Shown piece by piece: positions 39,969-50,440 of a stretch of 64,000 nucleotides of DNA (position 1 is its first letter; each line of letters starts with the position of its first letter). The translations under genes and the position numbers were made by a program. The notes beneath the pieces are model-generated. The model saw nothing but the letters and a program-made list of their open reading frames with translations, made no database searches and was not told where the DNA came from. The DNA comes from Sycon ciliatum (Eukaryota > Porifera > Calcarea > Leucosolenida > Sycettidae), in contig NC_088644.1 in NCBI RefSeq assembly GCF_964019385.1, forward strand, positions 44,848,483 to 44,912,482, read 5' to 3'.

Positions 39969-40343
39969 TAATAATTTTAATATAGCTATAAATAGGATGA
40001 AGGCCGCAGACATCACGCAACTACGCTACTTGTTTGACATGACTGTATTACTGTGTATTTTATAACAAAAATATTATTGAAAACCCAGAATCGATTTTCT
40101 CGTTCCTATCATCAGTGGGAAAAACGGAACTAAGGATACAACCAAAGAAACTGAAGTTAAGTACTGTAAATAGAAAGTGTTAGAAATAAGGTGACACGAT
40201 ACAATGACAGCACTAGAATATCGAGGTGCGATTTCTCACAAAAGTGTGCAGAAAACAAGGGTATACAAGTAAGAACTAAGCGTGACAAGTGTGTATCAGC
40301 AACAAAAAACAAAAAAGTGAGAACGAATGATAATAATAACAAT
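39969..40343 (-). repeat. 3' end / terminal repeat of a Penelope-like element
   Basis: Shares blocks with other PLE tails: the 39985-40150 part matches 50935-51120, and the 40190-40345 part matches 60100-60215 and 45360-45425 in reverse. It holds a degenerate hammerhead motif (40084-40119). Its upstream continuation lies at 42378, beyond the R array. Confidence 0.7.
40084..40119 (-). ncRNA. hammerhead ribozyme motif (PLE type), weak stem II
   Basis: Minus strand: CCCA, CUGAUGA, UAGGAACGA, GAA, AAUCGAUU, C, UGGG. Stem I (CCCA/UGGG) and a 3-bp stem III (AAU/AUU) pair. Stem II has only U-A and G-C around an A.G mismatch. The core CUGAUGA...GAAA is intact. It probably cleaves poorly, if at all. 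Confidence 0.6.
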
Positions 40344-40538
40344 AATAAACAAGAATACGAAGTAGTGGTTGCGACCTCGGCGATGATTTGTAACAAAAGG
40401 GTTTGCTCCCCACACCGGAGCTCGCGCTATTCCGCCGACTTTACTTGACACTTGACTGACTCACGACTGCCATCCAGAGCACACGAGAAGTCCATCGAAC
40501 CTTCGACTCGGCAAACCTGCAAGAAAGCACCACTCCCT

Positions 40539-40584
40539 GCTCAATACACAGTGTTTCGGGGAATTCACCCCTCATCAGTTGAGC
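40539..40584 (-). ncRNA. hammerhead ribozyme, R family (inverted copy)
   Basis: Stem I GCUCAA/UUGAGC, core CUGAUGA, stem II GGGG-UGAAUU-CCCC, GAA, stem III ACA-CUG-UGU, cleavage after A (UGUA), then UUGAGC. Type I with a 3-bp stem III, as in metazoan retrozymes and PLEs. Confidence 0.85.
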
Positions 40585-41214
40585 TTGAGTAGGCTGAGGA
40601 AGATTGTGCCTGAAGAGCACCACTTATATAGTGCTCTCCAGGCACGACCATCACCAGGGATACAAACTTACAGAGACGCTCCGTTTTCAGCGCGACAAAC
40701 ACCTCGTGAACACCTCGTGAGCACCAGATAGCAGCGTGAGTCAGTGTCGCTCCTGGACGGTGAGACAGACGTCGAGGACCCTCGGTCATTCGCAACGCTG
40801 CAGGTTTGCCGAGTCGAAGGTTCGATGGACTTCTCGTGTGCTCTGGATGGCAGTCGTGAGTCAGTCAAGTGTCAAGTAAAGTCGGCGGAATAGCGCGAGC
40901 TCCGGTGTGGGGAGCAAACCCTTTTCTTACAAATCATCGCCGAGGTCGCAACCACTACTTCGTACTGTTGTGCCCAGCGCGGGCTTGCGACTAGTTGGTT
41001 TGGAGGTGACAGCGTTGCGAATGACCGAGGGTCCTCGACGTCTGTCTCACCGTCCAGGAGCGACACTGACTCACGCTGCTATCTGGTGCTCACGAGGTGT
41101 TTGTCGCGCTGAAAACGGAGCGTCTCTGTAAGTTTGTATCCCTGGTGATGGTCGTGCCTGGAGAGCACTATATAAGTGGTGCTCTTCAGGCACAATCTTC
41201 CTCAGCCTACTCAA

Positions 41215-41260
41215 GCTCAACTGATGAGGGGTGAATTCCCCGAAACACTGTGTATTGAGC
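41215..41260 (+). ncRNA. hammerhead ribozyme, R family unit 1
   Basis: Identical architecture to the 40539 copy: 6-bp stem I, 4-bp GC stem II, 3-bp stem III, complete catalytic core. Predicted cleavage lies between 41254 and 41255. Confidence 0.88.
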
Positions 41261-41693
41261 AGGGAGTGGTGCTTTCTTGCAGGTTTGCCGAGTCGAAGGT
41301 TCGATGGACTTCTCGTGTGCTCTGGATGGCAGTCGTGAGTCAGTCAAGTGTCAAGTAAAGTCGGCGGAATAGCGCGAGCTCCGGTGTGGGGAGCAAACCC
41401 TTTTCTTACAAATCATCGCCGAGGTCGCAACCACTACTTCGTACTGTTGTGCCCAGCGCGGGCTTGCGACTAGTTGGTTTGGAGGTGACAGCGTTGCGAA
41501 TGACCGAGGGTCCTCGACGTCTGTCTCACCGTCCAGGAGCGACACTGACTCACGCTGCTATCTGGTGCTCACGAGGTGTTTGTCGCGCTGAAAACGGAGC
41601 GTCTCTGTAAGTTTGTATCCCTGGTGATGGTCGTGCCTGGAGAGCACTATATAAGTGGTGCTCTTCAGGCACAATCTTCCTCAGCCTACTCAA

Positions 41694-41739
41694 GCTCAAC
41701 TGATGAGGGGTGAATTCCCCGAAACACTGTGTATTGAGC
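41694..41739 (+). ncRNA. hammerhead ribozyme, R family unit 2
   Basis: Exact repeat of the 41215 motif 479 bp downstream, with an intact core. Two intact ribozymes in direct repeat would release a 479-nt monomer. Confidence 0.88.
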
Positions 41740-42172
41740 AGGGAGTGGTGCTTTCTTGCAGGTTTGCCGAGTCGAAGGTTCGATGGACTTCTCGTGTGCT
41801 CTGGATGGCAGTCGTGAGTCAGTCAAGTGTCAAGTAAAGTCGGCGGAATAGCGCGAGCTCCGGTGTGGGGAGCAAACCCTTTTCTTACAAATCATCGCCG
41901 AGGTCGCAACCACTACTTCGTACTGTTGTGCCCAGCGCGGGCTTGCGACTAGTTGGTTTGGAGGTGACAGCGTTGCGAATGACCGAGGGTCCTCGACGTC
42001 TGTCTCACCGTCCAGGAGCGACACTGACTCACGCTGCTATCTGGTGCTCACGAGGTGTTTGTCGCGCTGAAAACGGAGCGTCTCTGTAAGTTTGTATCCC
42101 TGGTGATGGTCGTGCCTGGAGAGCACTATATAAGTGGTGCTCTTCAGGCACAATCTTCCTCAGCCTACTCAA

Positions 42173-42219
42173 GCTCAACGTGATGAGGGGTGAATTCCCC
42201 GAAACACTGTGTATTGAGC
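42173..42219 (+). ncRNA. hammerhead ribozyme, R family unit 3, core insertion
   Basis: As the other units but with an extra G between C3 and U4 of the core (CAACGUGAUGA). All stems remain. The insertion should abolish or weaken cleavage. Confidence 0.75.
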
Positions 42220-42377
42220 AGGGAGTGGTGCTTTCTTGCAGGTTTGCCGAGTCGAAGGTTCGATGGACTTCTCGTGTGCTCTGGATGGCAGTCGTGAGTC
42301 AGTCAAGTGTCAAGTAAAGTCGGCGGAATAGCGCGAGCTCCGGTGTGGGGAGCAAACCCTTTTCTAATAAACAAGAA

Positions 42378-43560
42378 GGTGACAAAACACATTTAGGCAC
42401 AAGTGGCAACAACGTTGCCACACTACACAACAGAACATTATTTGAACAATTTTAGGGTAATAACACTATCTTTCTGGACACACAAATTCGGCTTATGAAT
42501 GCGCTGACAAACAGCTTCCAAAACTTGTAACTGCAAAAGATAACCATGACGAGCACGGCACAAAACAGAAAAACAGGAATCAGAATAAGTACGACAACAG
42601 TCAGTACTAGAAACCAAATGATTGTATACTGAAGACTTGTTATTACGAGACGGACGCACACAATCTCGACTCACGCGCACACCCTCACACTCCCTCTCAC
42701 CCTCACCCAGCTCACCTTCTCCCTCACTGTCCGAATCAGAACCTGCTCCGTCATCCACCGCGGTTTGACTCTCCTCCTCACTTGCATCGTCCTGCGTCTC
42801 ACCTTCACCACCCACGCCAACCCTGAATGCCGTTGCCTTCACGTCAGTCGTCGTCCTTTCCGATTGTTTCCTTTGTATTTTTACCGTGAATTCATAGGTC
42901 CGGTTGTAATCTGCTGTAGATCTCCGTGGTCTGTCATTTGCTGCTTTGTTTTGTGGATTAGTTGTTGTTGTTGTTGTTGGATGTGAACCTGGTGTTGTGG
43001 TTGGATGTGAAGCTGGTGTTGTTGTTGCAGCCGTGGTTGTTGGTCTTTCTGTTGAATCCAGCTCTGGTTCCGGTGGGACAAATCGACCGCCGCGGGTGCT
43101 CCCCACCAACACAGACCTCGAAGGAGGAGGGTCAGGGGGAGGCAGAGGTGCTGTCACCACTCGAGGCACATCCCCATGCAAAGCACCCAGAGGCACAGAC
43201 TTAGGCACACCCGAGGGCTGCACCAGTGGCGGTTCCGCACGCATCTCCAAAGAGCTGCCAAGCTCCAGCCCGTCCAACACAGATGTCAGAGGGGGAGCGG
43301 CAGACAGCGGCAGGGAACTATCCTGCCGTCTAGGTGATGGGTTTTTCCTAGGCCTCCCGCGTTTGGGCCTCTCAGATTATGATGTTGCAATGTCCATGTA
43401 TGCAGGCGAGGCGAGACTCACCGCCGAGATCCCCCAACGCGACAGGCTCGGTTGCCGTTCAGGATTCACACCGACCTGTCCGCCCGTCAACAGGATCGAC
43501 AGCGGGAGGCCCCACTGGTGCCGATGTCGATGCACACCAGGAAACTTGTAGTCAACATAC
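42378..43560 (-). pseudogene. PLE C-terminal endonuclease fragment with Pro/Thr- and acid-rich linker
   Basis: Frame 43280-42438. A Pro/Thr-rich part (TTTTAATTTPASHPTTT), then an acidic linker (DDASEEESQTAVDDGAGSDSDSEGEG), then SRNNKSSVYNHLVS...CFSVLCRARHGYLLQLQVLEAVCQRIHKPNLCVQKD. The last part matches the C-terminal half of the GIY-YIG-type endonuclease of Penelope elements (Glu in LEA, KPNLCVQK). The GIY-YIG strands and RT are missing. The 3' UTR follows, with a GGCAACAACGTTGCC palindrome at 42402-42416, and continues at 40343 across the array. Confidence 0.65.
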
Positions 43561-43940
43561 ATACAACATACATGTACTTTCCATTGGCATCAGTATTCCG
43601 AGTAAGATTTTCGTCGCTTGTGTGGTGTGTTTCTCCACCAATGAGCGCGTACTATGATTATTTATCGCTGTTCTCACACTTTACCATTTTAGCAGCTTGC
43701 ATATGCCATTGATATAATGTGGAATGCGCGCACTTGCGCCATTTCTGGTGTATAAGAATGATCATTCCTCCATTATCATCATTATCATCCTCTACTGATG
43801 AGCTCCGACAGGGAGTGAAACAGCTGTCTAGAGGCGTGGAGCAATATTATCTCTCAACGGAAGTGTCCTTGCTGGTGTCTGTATGGTTCGGCTGAAGAGC
43901 GCGTGGTTGTGATGAGTTGGGAATGCAATGAATAATAATA
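43561..43940 (+). repeat. hammerhead-bearing terminal repeat of unknown element
   Basis: About 380 bp between inverted PLE pieces, ending in AATGAATAATAATAATAAT. It contains one well-formed hammerhead at 43789-43834 whose stems differ from those of the R family. Probably a PLE-type terminal repeat or a small retrozyme. Confidence 0.55.
43789..43834 (+). ncRNA. hammerhead ribozyme, distinct family
   Basis: Stem I CCUCUA/UAGAGG (6 bp), CUGAUGA, stem II GCUCC-GACAG-GGAGU (5 bp with one G.U), GAA, stem III ACA-GC-UGU, cleavage after C (UGUC). All core positions are conserved. Confidence 0.85.
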
Positions 43941-43944
43941 ATAA

Positions 43945-44998
43945 TCTAAGTTAGAGAAATAACACTAAGAGCAACAACAGTGAAATTTACAAGTGTGAAT
44001 TTTAACAATCAAAGCGAGAACTGAACAAAGGAGAAAGGAAGGAAAGACAAGGTGATAACACATAAGCTTGGCCGTTAATGTTCTAGGCGTAATGTACTGC
44101 TGTTATGTGTTATCACGTTGTCTTTCCTTGTAAATAATAATAATAATAATAATTTGAAAGTAGGATGGAGGCAGAAAATATTACAAAAATGTATTATCTA
44201 CGCATGCATCTACGCAAGAGTCACCACCAGCCAATTAGGACATGTGTCAAAGTATTGAACGTTTTCGTTCCCTTCTTGTCAAAATACTACAGGGAATGAT
44301 GGAAATAAGCTAAAAGACTACAACTATAAGGAAAAGAGGTTCAGAGATACATCACTCCAATTATGTGTAGAAGTGACATGAAAAAATAGATGTGAAGAAT
44401 CAAGAAAACACCATGCAAATCCAATAAGTGACAAAAACGTAGTGACAAGAAAAAGAGAGAAATATCAAGAGATCTATTTTGCACCTTCACGACGAACAGT
44501 GCCAAACAACTGCAAAGACAACACATTCTCCTTCTGAACACAAAGCTCAGGGTCTACCTTACGTATGTACAAAGCTTCCAACACGGCAAGATGTAACAAA
44601 GACCTACCACGCGACGAAACAGAGAATACATCATCGGAATACCACTCACGACAACTAGCACTGCCCGACAGGTGACACTTGATTGCCAAGGTGCCGTTTC
44701 CCTGACCCGAAAACTTGGCTGTTGTCACCTCCGATCCTGCCGCTTGCGACTCTCTCCCATTACTAGAAACCAAATGATTGTATACTGAAGACTTGTTATT
44801 ACGAGACGTACGCACACAATCTCGACTCACGCGCACACCCTCACACTCACTCTCACCCTCACTCAGCTCACCTTCTCCCTCACTGTCAGAACCAGAACCT
44901 GCTCCGTCATCCACAGCGGTTTGACTCTCCTCCTCACTTGCATCGTCCCGAGTCTCACCTTCACCATCCACGCCAACCGTGAATGCCGTTGCCTTTAT
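43945..44998 (-). pseudogene. PLE C-terminal fragment and 3' UTR (second copy)
   Basis: Frame 44971-44474 has the acidic linker (DDASEEESQ...EGEGELSEGE) and SRNNKSSVYNHLVS, then a different end (SGSASCREWYSDDVFSVSSRGRSLLHLAVLEALYIRKVDPELCVQKENVLSLQLF). That end again has the LEA Glu and ELCVQK. The 3' UTR runs to 43945 and includes a 25-bp-arm hairpin (44041-44065 with 44103-44128, TGATAACACATAA/TTATGTGTTATCA). The domain end differs from the neighbours, so two PLE subfamilies are mixed. Confidence 0.65.
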
Positions 44999-45036
44999 GT
45001 CAGTCGTCGTCCTTTCAGATTATTTCCTTTGTATGT

Positions 45037-45425
45037 TTACCGTGAGTGTGAGGGTGTGCGTGTGAGTCGAGATTGTGTGCGTATGTCTCGTAATAACAAG
45101 TCCTCAGTATACAATCATTTGGTTTCTAGTACTGACTGTTGTACTTATTCTGATTCCTGTTTTTCTGTTTTGTGCCGTGCTCGTCATGGTTATCTTTTGC
45201 AGTTACAAATTTTGGAAGCTGTTTGTCAACGCATTCATAAGCCTAATTTGCGTGTCCAGAAAGATAGTGTTATTACCCTAAAATTGTTCAAATAATCTTC
45301 GTTTGTGTATTGTGGCAACGTTGTTGCCACTTGTGCCTATACGTGTTTTGTCACCTTCTTGTTTATTATTGTTATCATTATTATTATTCGTTCTCACTTT
45401 TTTGTTGCTGATATACACTTGTCAC
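45037..45425 (+). pseudogene. PLE C-terminal fragment, inverted copy
   Basis: Plus-sense SRDCVRMSRNNKSSVYNHL...CFSVLCRARHGYLLQLQILEAVCQRIHKPNLRVQKD, almost the same as the 42378-43560 copy. The joint at about 45040 makes it head-to-head with the minus copy ending at 44998. The 3' UTR has the GGCAACGTTGTTGCC palindrome and ends CACTTGTCACG. Confidence 0.65.
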
Positions 45426-45495
45426 GATGTAAAACTGTGGAGACAATGTGCAATAAAACGATGAAAATGTGAAGAAATGGTGTAGAGAAAATGAG

Positions 45496-45533
45496 GACTC
45501 AAACAAGTTTTCGTACAACACTCATCAGGAATC
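45496..45533 (-). ncRNA. hammerhead ribozyme, PLE terminal repeat
   Basis: Minus strand: stem I GAUUC/GAGUC (one U.G), CUGAUGA, stem II GUG-UUG-UAC, GAA, stem III AAC-UU-GUU, cleavage after U. Same stem II and III as the ribozyme at 60257. Confidence 0.75.
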
Positions 45534-45589
45534 TTCGTTGTACTAAAGGACAATGAAAACAAAATTGAACTATTATAGAAAATCTAAGT

Positions 45590-46018
45590 TAGAGAAATAA
45601 CACTAAGAACAACATCAGTGAAATTTACAAGTGTGAATTATATCAATGAACGCGAGAGCAATAGCGAATGCGTGTACTAACACTAAACTTGCAACTGAAA
45701 AATGAAAAAAGAAGAGAAAGGGACAAAGTGATAACAAATAACAGCAGTACATTACACCTAGAAAATTAACGGCCTAGCTGGGCCGCACAAAACATGACAC
45801 TGTACTTGAACAATTTCAACCCAATTATACTATCCTTCTGTACACCACACAAATTAGGCTTATACAGACGCTGACAGATGGCTTCCAAAACCTTTAACTG
45901 AAGTCCATAACCATAACGACCATGGCACAATACGGTGAAAGAAGAGTCGGAATACGAATTGTAACAATCAGGACTAGCCAACAGATGATTGTACACTGAA
46001 GACTTCCTCCGTTTCTCA
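45590..46018 (-). pseudogene. PLE C-terminal fragment and 3' UTR (third minus copy)
   Basis: Minus frame at 46018-45766: KRRKSSVYNHLLAS...CYNSYSDSSFTVLCHGRYGYGLQLKVLEAICQRLYKPNLCGVQKDSIIGLKLF. The UTR down to 45590 matches 43945-44110. It meets the plus-strand RT frame head-to-head near 46018. Confidence 0.65.
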
Positions 46019-47249
46019 GTGCTCCTTTCTGAGAACGACCAGAAACAACGAATAAAACGTATAACCAAACATGACAAGACATATAACTGGCTCAGTAGGA
46101 AACGTTACGGCCAAGTTAACATCGATCCCGGAACAACAATAATCAATTTAACCCCATTGGAATTGACTACCGTACAGAAGGAGCTCCTTTGCCGTGGCAC
46201 TGATTTTGGCGTTCCCCCGTCATCAAATAGAAAGGAAGTTATCATGACCGAGTTCGAATTGTTTTATCGAAAGTTATTACGCTTTCCGCCAACATCAGAG
46301 GCCCAACAATCAATATGCGCAGCAAAGATCCGAGCTGAGGCTGAGGAGCATGCGGACATACTTCCAGACAAGCGATCATTTTCCTTAGGCCAGGAACACA
46401 TGAAAGCCCTGCGTGACTTCCGCAAAAACACTGAAATCATCGTCAAGCGCCCGGACAAAGGGCAGGCTACAGTTCTTATGCTCAGAACTGACTACATAGA
46501 CAAGATGTCTGTCATCCTAAATCACACATCAAAGTTCCAGACCATCGGCCCGGTTGAAAGCTTTGATCGAACAGAGAAAGTAGTAAAAGAACTAATAGCT
46601 TACCTAAATAAACTGAAAGCCGTCGGAGAAATATCCTCCAATGATTTCGATCGCATTAAACCGACAGGCACCCTCCGGCCTAGGCTATATGGCTTACCAA
46701 AAATACACAAGCCCACATATCCAGTACGTCCCATCGCTTCCATGACGGCCTCGCCTCAGTATTCTATTTCCAAGTGGCTGTGTATTTACTTACAACCAGT
46801 GCAGGACCACTATTGCAAGCGCACTGTAACAGTTTTGATTTCGTCGAAAAGCTCCGCAACAAGCCTCTACCACCCAACGCACACATGTGTTCGTTTGACG
46901 TCGTCAGTTTATTTACTAATGTGCCGATTGAAGAAACTGTTGACATCTGCATGGATGTTTCGTACCGTAATGATGACATTTACACTCTTTGGATATCTGA
47001 AAGTGCGTTTAGACGGTTGTTGTTGCTGGTCACAACTGGAGTTGAGTTTTCGTTCAACAATGTCATGTACAAACAAGTCGATGGTGTCGCGATGGGTTCG
47101 CCTCTTTTTCCAGTATTGGCAAACGTGTTTGTCGGTTACTGTGAGTCGGAAATTGATGATTCATTGTGGCCTGACCTTTATGTACGTTTCGTGGACGACT
47201 CATTCACATATTTTGATAATGAGGAGCGTAGTAACGAGTTTCTTGACGT
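46019..47249 (+). pseudogene. Penelope-like element reverse transcriptase
   Basis: PLE hallmarks: IVKRPDKGQATVLM, PTGTLRPRLYGLPKIHKPTYPVRPIAS, CSFDVVSLFTNVPIEETVD, GVAMGSPLFPVLANVFVGYCE and YVRFVDDSFTYF. The frame shifts near 46790-46810. The RT stops after NEFLDVP and is fused to the 3' part of repeat X at 47250. The downstream linker and GIY-YIG domain are missing here. Confidence 0.88.
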
Positions 47250-47460
47250 GCCTTCCAACTTGGAAGGTTCAAGGTTAGCGCTACGGAGATGTGTTGAAGC
47301 TAGGTGTCAGAACGTCGAATGTCTCAGTACTCTGTCAGTTTTGTGCCTAGTTATTGCACTTTCTGACTGTATATAGTATAATGTCACAGTGATGGAGAGT
47401 TACTCTTAACTCGTATGCATATGTCCTTTTCTCTTCTACATTATTTTTATCTTTCTTATT
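47250..47460 (+). repeat. repeat X, 3' part
   Basis: Begins exactly in the palindrome CCTTCCAACTTGGAAGG, then TTAGCGCTACGGAGATG, TGTCAGTTTTGTGCC and TTAACTCGTATGCATATG, as in 37193-37380. The following 47460-47595 is AT-rich and has no gene. Confidence 0.7.
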
Positions 47461-47595
47461 ATTAGTTTGATTCTTTTGTTATGATTTCTTGTTTTTGTCA
47501 CTCGGCTTTATTATCATTTAACATGTTATTTGGTGCACATTGAGCGCTACATGGTTTATAAAGTCCTCGGTCACCTAGCCAACAGCTAAATCCTC

Positions 47596-49311
47596 TTGCC
47601 CACCCCTTTTTGCCCCACGCAAGTTAATCACACCCCTCCCCTCATTGCTTTACATATTCTTCTATATCTGTGTTGCTTTGCTGCTTCGAATTCTATATCT
47701 ATATCTATTCATATTCCACTTGCACCACCATTCCTTCCTGATTCTGGACGACAAACTACTAAAAGTACTAATCAACCTGCCCAATTACCTTCATCCTTCT
47801 CAGTGCTCTCACTTAACTGCCACTCCGTAGTAAATAAGTTACCTGAGCTTAGTCAAGTCTGTGAGCAGTATTGTCCAGGCATAATCTGCCTATGTGAAAC
47901 GTGGCTGACAGCTGCCATAGACGTCTCATTTCCAGGCTACACGTCATTCCGCATGGACCGCCCACCTACGACCAGCTCTGATAACCTGCCAGCAAGAGGC
48001 TATGGCGGTGTTGCTACTCTTGTAGCTGACAGGTCGTCCATGTCCATCAAGCGCCACTTCGAACTTGAGCGCTATGGACTGGAGGCGGTTTGGCTCGAAT
48101 TGCGGCCAGTGATCCTTCCGTCACTCCCCCTCATCATCTGCTCTGTTTAAAGACCCCCTGGAGACAGCATTTCCCAAATCCAGGCATTTAACGTTAGTGA
48201 CCTCCTAGAGGACTGTCTGTCCAACATTAGCCTCCCTAATTCTGCGATTGTACTTGCAGCAGACTTGAATGCTCGCCACTCTGACTGGTCTCCTAGAGAC
48301 ACCACGAATCGTGCTGGAAGGGAGTTCTGTAACCTCTTCTCTTGTTTTGGCCTTGAGCAAATGGTGACATTCCCCACACACTTTACCCCCATGGCTCAAC
48401 ATCGTGTATTGACGTTGTGCTCACGGATCATCCTCACCTACTACTCTCTGTTGCATCTCTTGCTCCTCTTGGTGCATCTGACCACGCACAGATCCTCAGT
48501 CACTTCCTACTGCCTACTGACGCTGTTCACCGTGAGGAACGTGCTGGAAACGGACATCCCGCTGCTGCACCCCAATACCACTTCAGGAATGTTCCTGCAA
48601 AGCCGGAATATCACTTTAAATCCGTGCCATCTTCCGTCTGGGATAGTGTGAATTCAGAGCTCGCTGATATTGACTGGAGCTGGCATCTACGTGCCAGCAA
48701 CGTCAATGATGCGCTTTCGCACTTTTCTTCCATTCTCAACAGTGCCCTTGAGAAGCACCTCTGGCTATTCGGAAAGCAGCCATATTCTCACCGCTGCACA
48801 CGGCCCAGTCAGCCACCCTGGGTTGATGCGCATCTCCGCACAGCAATCAAGTGGAAATATGATCTCTATAGCATTTTTAAGAAGTACCCAACACAACAAA
48901 GCAAACAAGCATACCAACAGCAGCGAAATATAGTGAAAACCCTGACGCGGACAAAGTACAGAGCTTATATCCGCTCAGTGCAAACTACTTTGCAGGGTAG
49001 ACACCGTCCATCGCTTCACCAGTTTGTGAGACAAGCAAGAATTCGAAACGTATCACGCGAAATTCTGTCACTCACCACAGGGACTCAGCAGCCGGCTGAC
49101 CCTTTGGCCAAAGCGACCGCATTATACGCCCAGTTTGCCTCTGTGACTCGGCCAGATGACCCGTTGCTCTCTATTCCCCCTATTATCACCCCCTCGGAGC
49201 CCTCTGCTTGTTTCACGTCCGTCATCACCACAACTGCCACTGTCCGGCGTCATCTGAAGAAGCTTCCGTCGTGCAGGGCAACTGGTCCCGACGGCATCCC
49301 CAACTGGGTCC
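47596..49311 (+). pseudogene. LINE endonuclease and connector, RT missing
   Basis: Endonuclease pieces in shifting frames: FSVLSLNCHSVVNKLPEL, CLCETWL, YGGVATLV (to a stop at 48150), IVLAADLNARHSDWSPRD, then VVLTDHP and LGASDHAQIL. The connector to RT ends in KKLPSCRATGPDGIPNWVLHS at 49320. The sequence then changes abruptly to repeat X, so the whole RT is lost. A short X-like word (GTTGCTTTGCTGCTTCGAATTC) lies at 47673-47694. At least two frameshifts. Confidence 0.82.
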
Positions 49312-49600
49312 TTCACAGCTGAGACTTTCAGCTCGTGCTTATCTTGGTTGCGCTCACCTTCCCGTCCTTATGTTATTTCTATAACTTAGAACCTTCCAAG
49401 TTGGAAGGCTGTTGGAGTGCGCATCTAAGATGTGCTAGAGCTGTTAGCCAGTTAGTTGTAGAACGTCAGTACCGTCGGTCAGTGTCGTGCAATGTTATCG
49501 CATGAGCTGATTGTTTAGTAACTGGTGGTGTTAGTGGACAGTATAGCGTAACTTGTAGTTCCTTGGTCCTTTCTCTTTTGTACAAATAAATAAACACCAA
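49312..49600 (+). repeat. repeat X-like 3' part
   Basis: CCTTCACAGCTGAGACTTTC (also at 26691), then the palindrome CCTTCCAAGTTGGAAGG at 49393 and AAATAAATAAAC near 49586. More diverged downstream than the other copies. Confidence 0.55.
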
Positions 49601-49851
49601 ATTAAAGCTGTGTGGACCCTGGCTAGCGCCAGACGTTACTGAAGTACCGTCTTTTGCATAGCAACGGCAATAAAAGAATTTTCATCCAGTGCATGCGCCA
49701 AAAGTGAATAGGAACTAAATGGACTGGTTGTCAGTAGACAAACCCCCCTTTTTTACAATGCGGTTGTGTGATGTCCACCACTTTCTGAACTCGGATAATG
49801 AGCCAGTTTATATTTTAAATAGAAGAAGAAATCGCATGTCAATTTTGCACA
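49601..49851. other. no gene seen
   Basis: About 250 bp without coding or repeat signal apart from short A/T runs. Confidence 0.35.
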
Positions 49852-50440
49852 CCTCATGAGCCGTCACTAACAATATGGCCAAACTTCGGCGTACGTCGTG
49901 TGAAACTACTTGTTATCTTATTCAACTCGTCCACAATAGTGTCAGGCATGAGGAGTATCGTTTGATTTTGGCGTCCGGTTTTGTACAAATCATTTTTGAA
50001 AAGCTTCCTCCCTTCCTTTATGTCTGATATTGCTGACCCACCCAAGTTGGATGGTGTGTTGCTTTGCTGCTTCGAATTGTAGTAAGACAGCAATGTCATG
50101 GTTTTAACTGGTCGCGTCATCGTCGTGTACCAGTCGGCATTCTTTGTTGCCGTTGGACTTTGCTTGGGCCCATTTCTGGTGTGCTCACCTTCCCCTCTTT
50201 GGTCCTTCCCAACCTTGAACCTTCCAGGTTGGAAGGCTCTTGGTTTGCACACTGGAGATGTGCTGGAGCTATTTATTAGGTCGTTTAATTTCTCAGTAAC
50301 CTGTCAGTTTTGTGCCTTGTTATCGCACGTTCTGACTGTTTATCATCTTGTTGCATTCGTGGATAGTTGCTGCATAACTCGTTCACATGTAATTGCTTCT
50401 TCTATTTTATGTAAATTACAATTATATTATTCAGTATCAC
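49852..50440 (+). repeat. repeat X, near-complete copy
   Basis: Aligns by eye with 36823-37410 over its length: CATGAGCCGTCAC, CCCACCCAAGTTGG, GCTTTGCTGCTTCGAATTG, palindrome CCTTCCAGGTTGGAAGG (one central mismatch), and TGTCAGTTTTGTGCC. Confidence 0.65.

Larger units (their letters stand above)
40356..42365 (+). mobile_element. tandem hammerhead-repeat array (R family, retrozyme-like)
   Basis: Flanked by a 12-bp target duplication AATAAACAAGAA (40344-40355 and 42366-42377), so the whole array went in as one piece or grew after insertion. It opens with an inverted segment (40356-40800), then plus-sense units repeat every 479 bp (AGGTTTGCCGAGTCG at 40802, 41281, 41760 and 42240). Each complete unit has a hammerhead ribozyme and a TATATAAG box about 50 bp before it. 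Units are almost identical. Open frames in it are repeat artefacts. It interrupts a PLE tail. Confidence 0.88.

Noticed and set aside
40441-42089. Repeated 60-, 64- and 74-codon ORFs in the R array
   Set aside because: They recur only because the 479-bp unit recurs, occur on both strands, and show no protein-like conservation apart from the DNA repeat.
40356-42365. CRISPR-like array
   Set aside because: Units are 479 bp with no short repeat-spacer pattern, in a eukaryotic repeat context.
42438-43280. Host Pro/Thr-rich gene
   Set aside because: Its C-terminus repeats in at least four other places here and matches PLE endonuclease ends, so it is element-derived.
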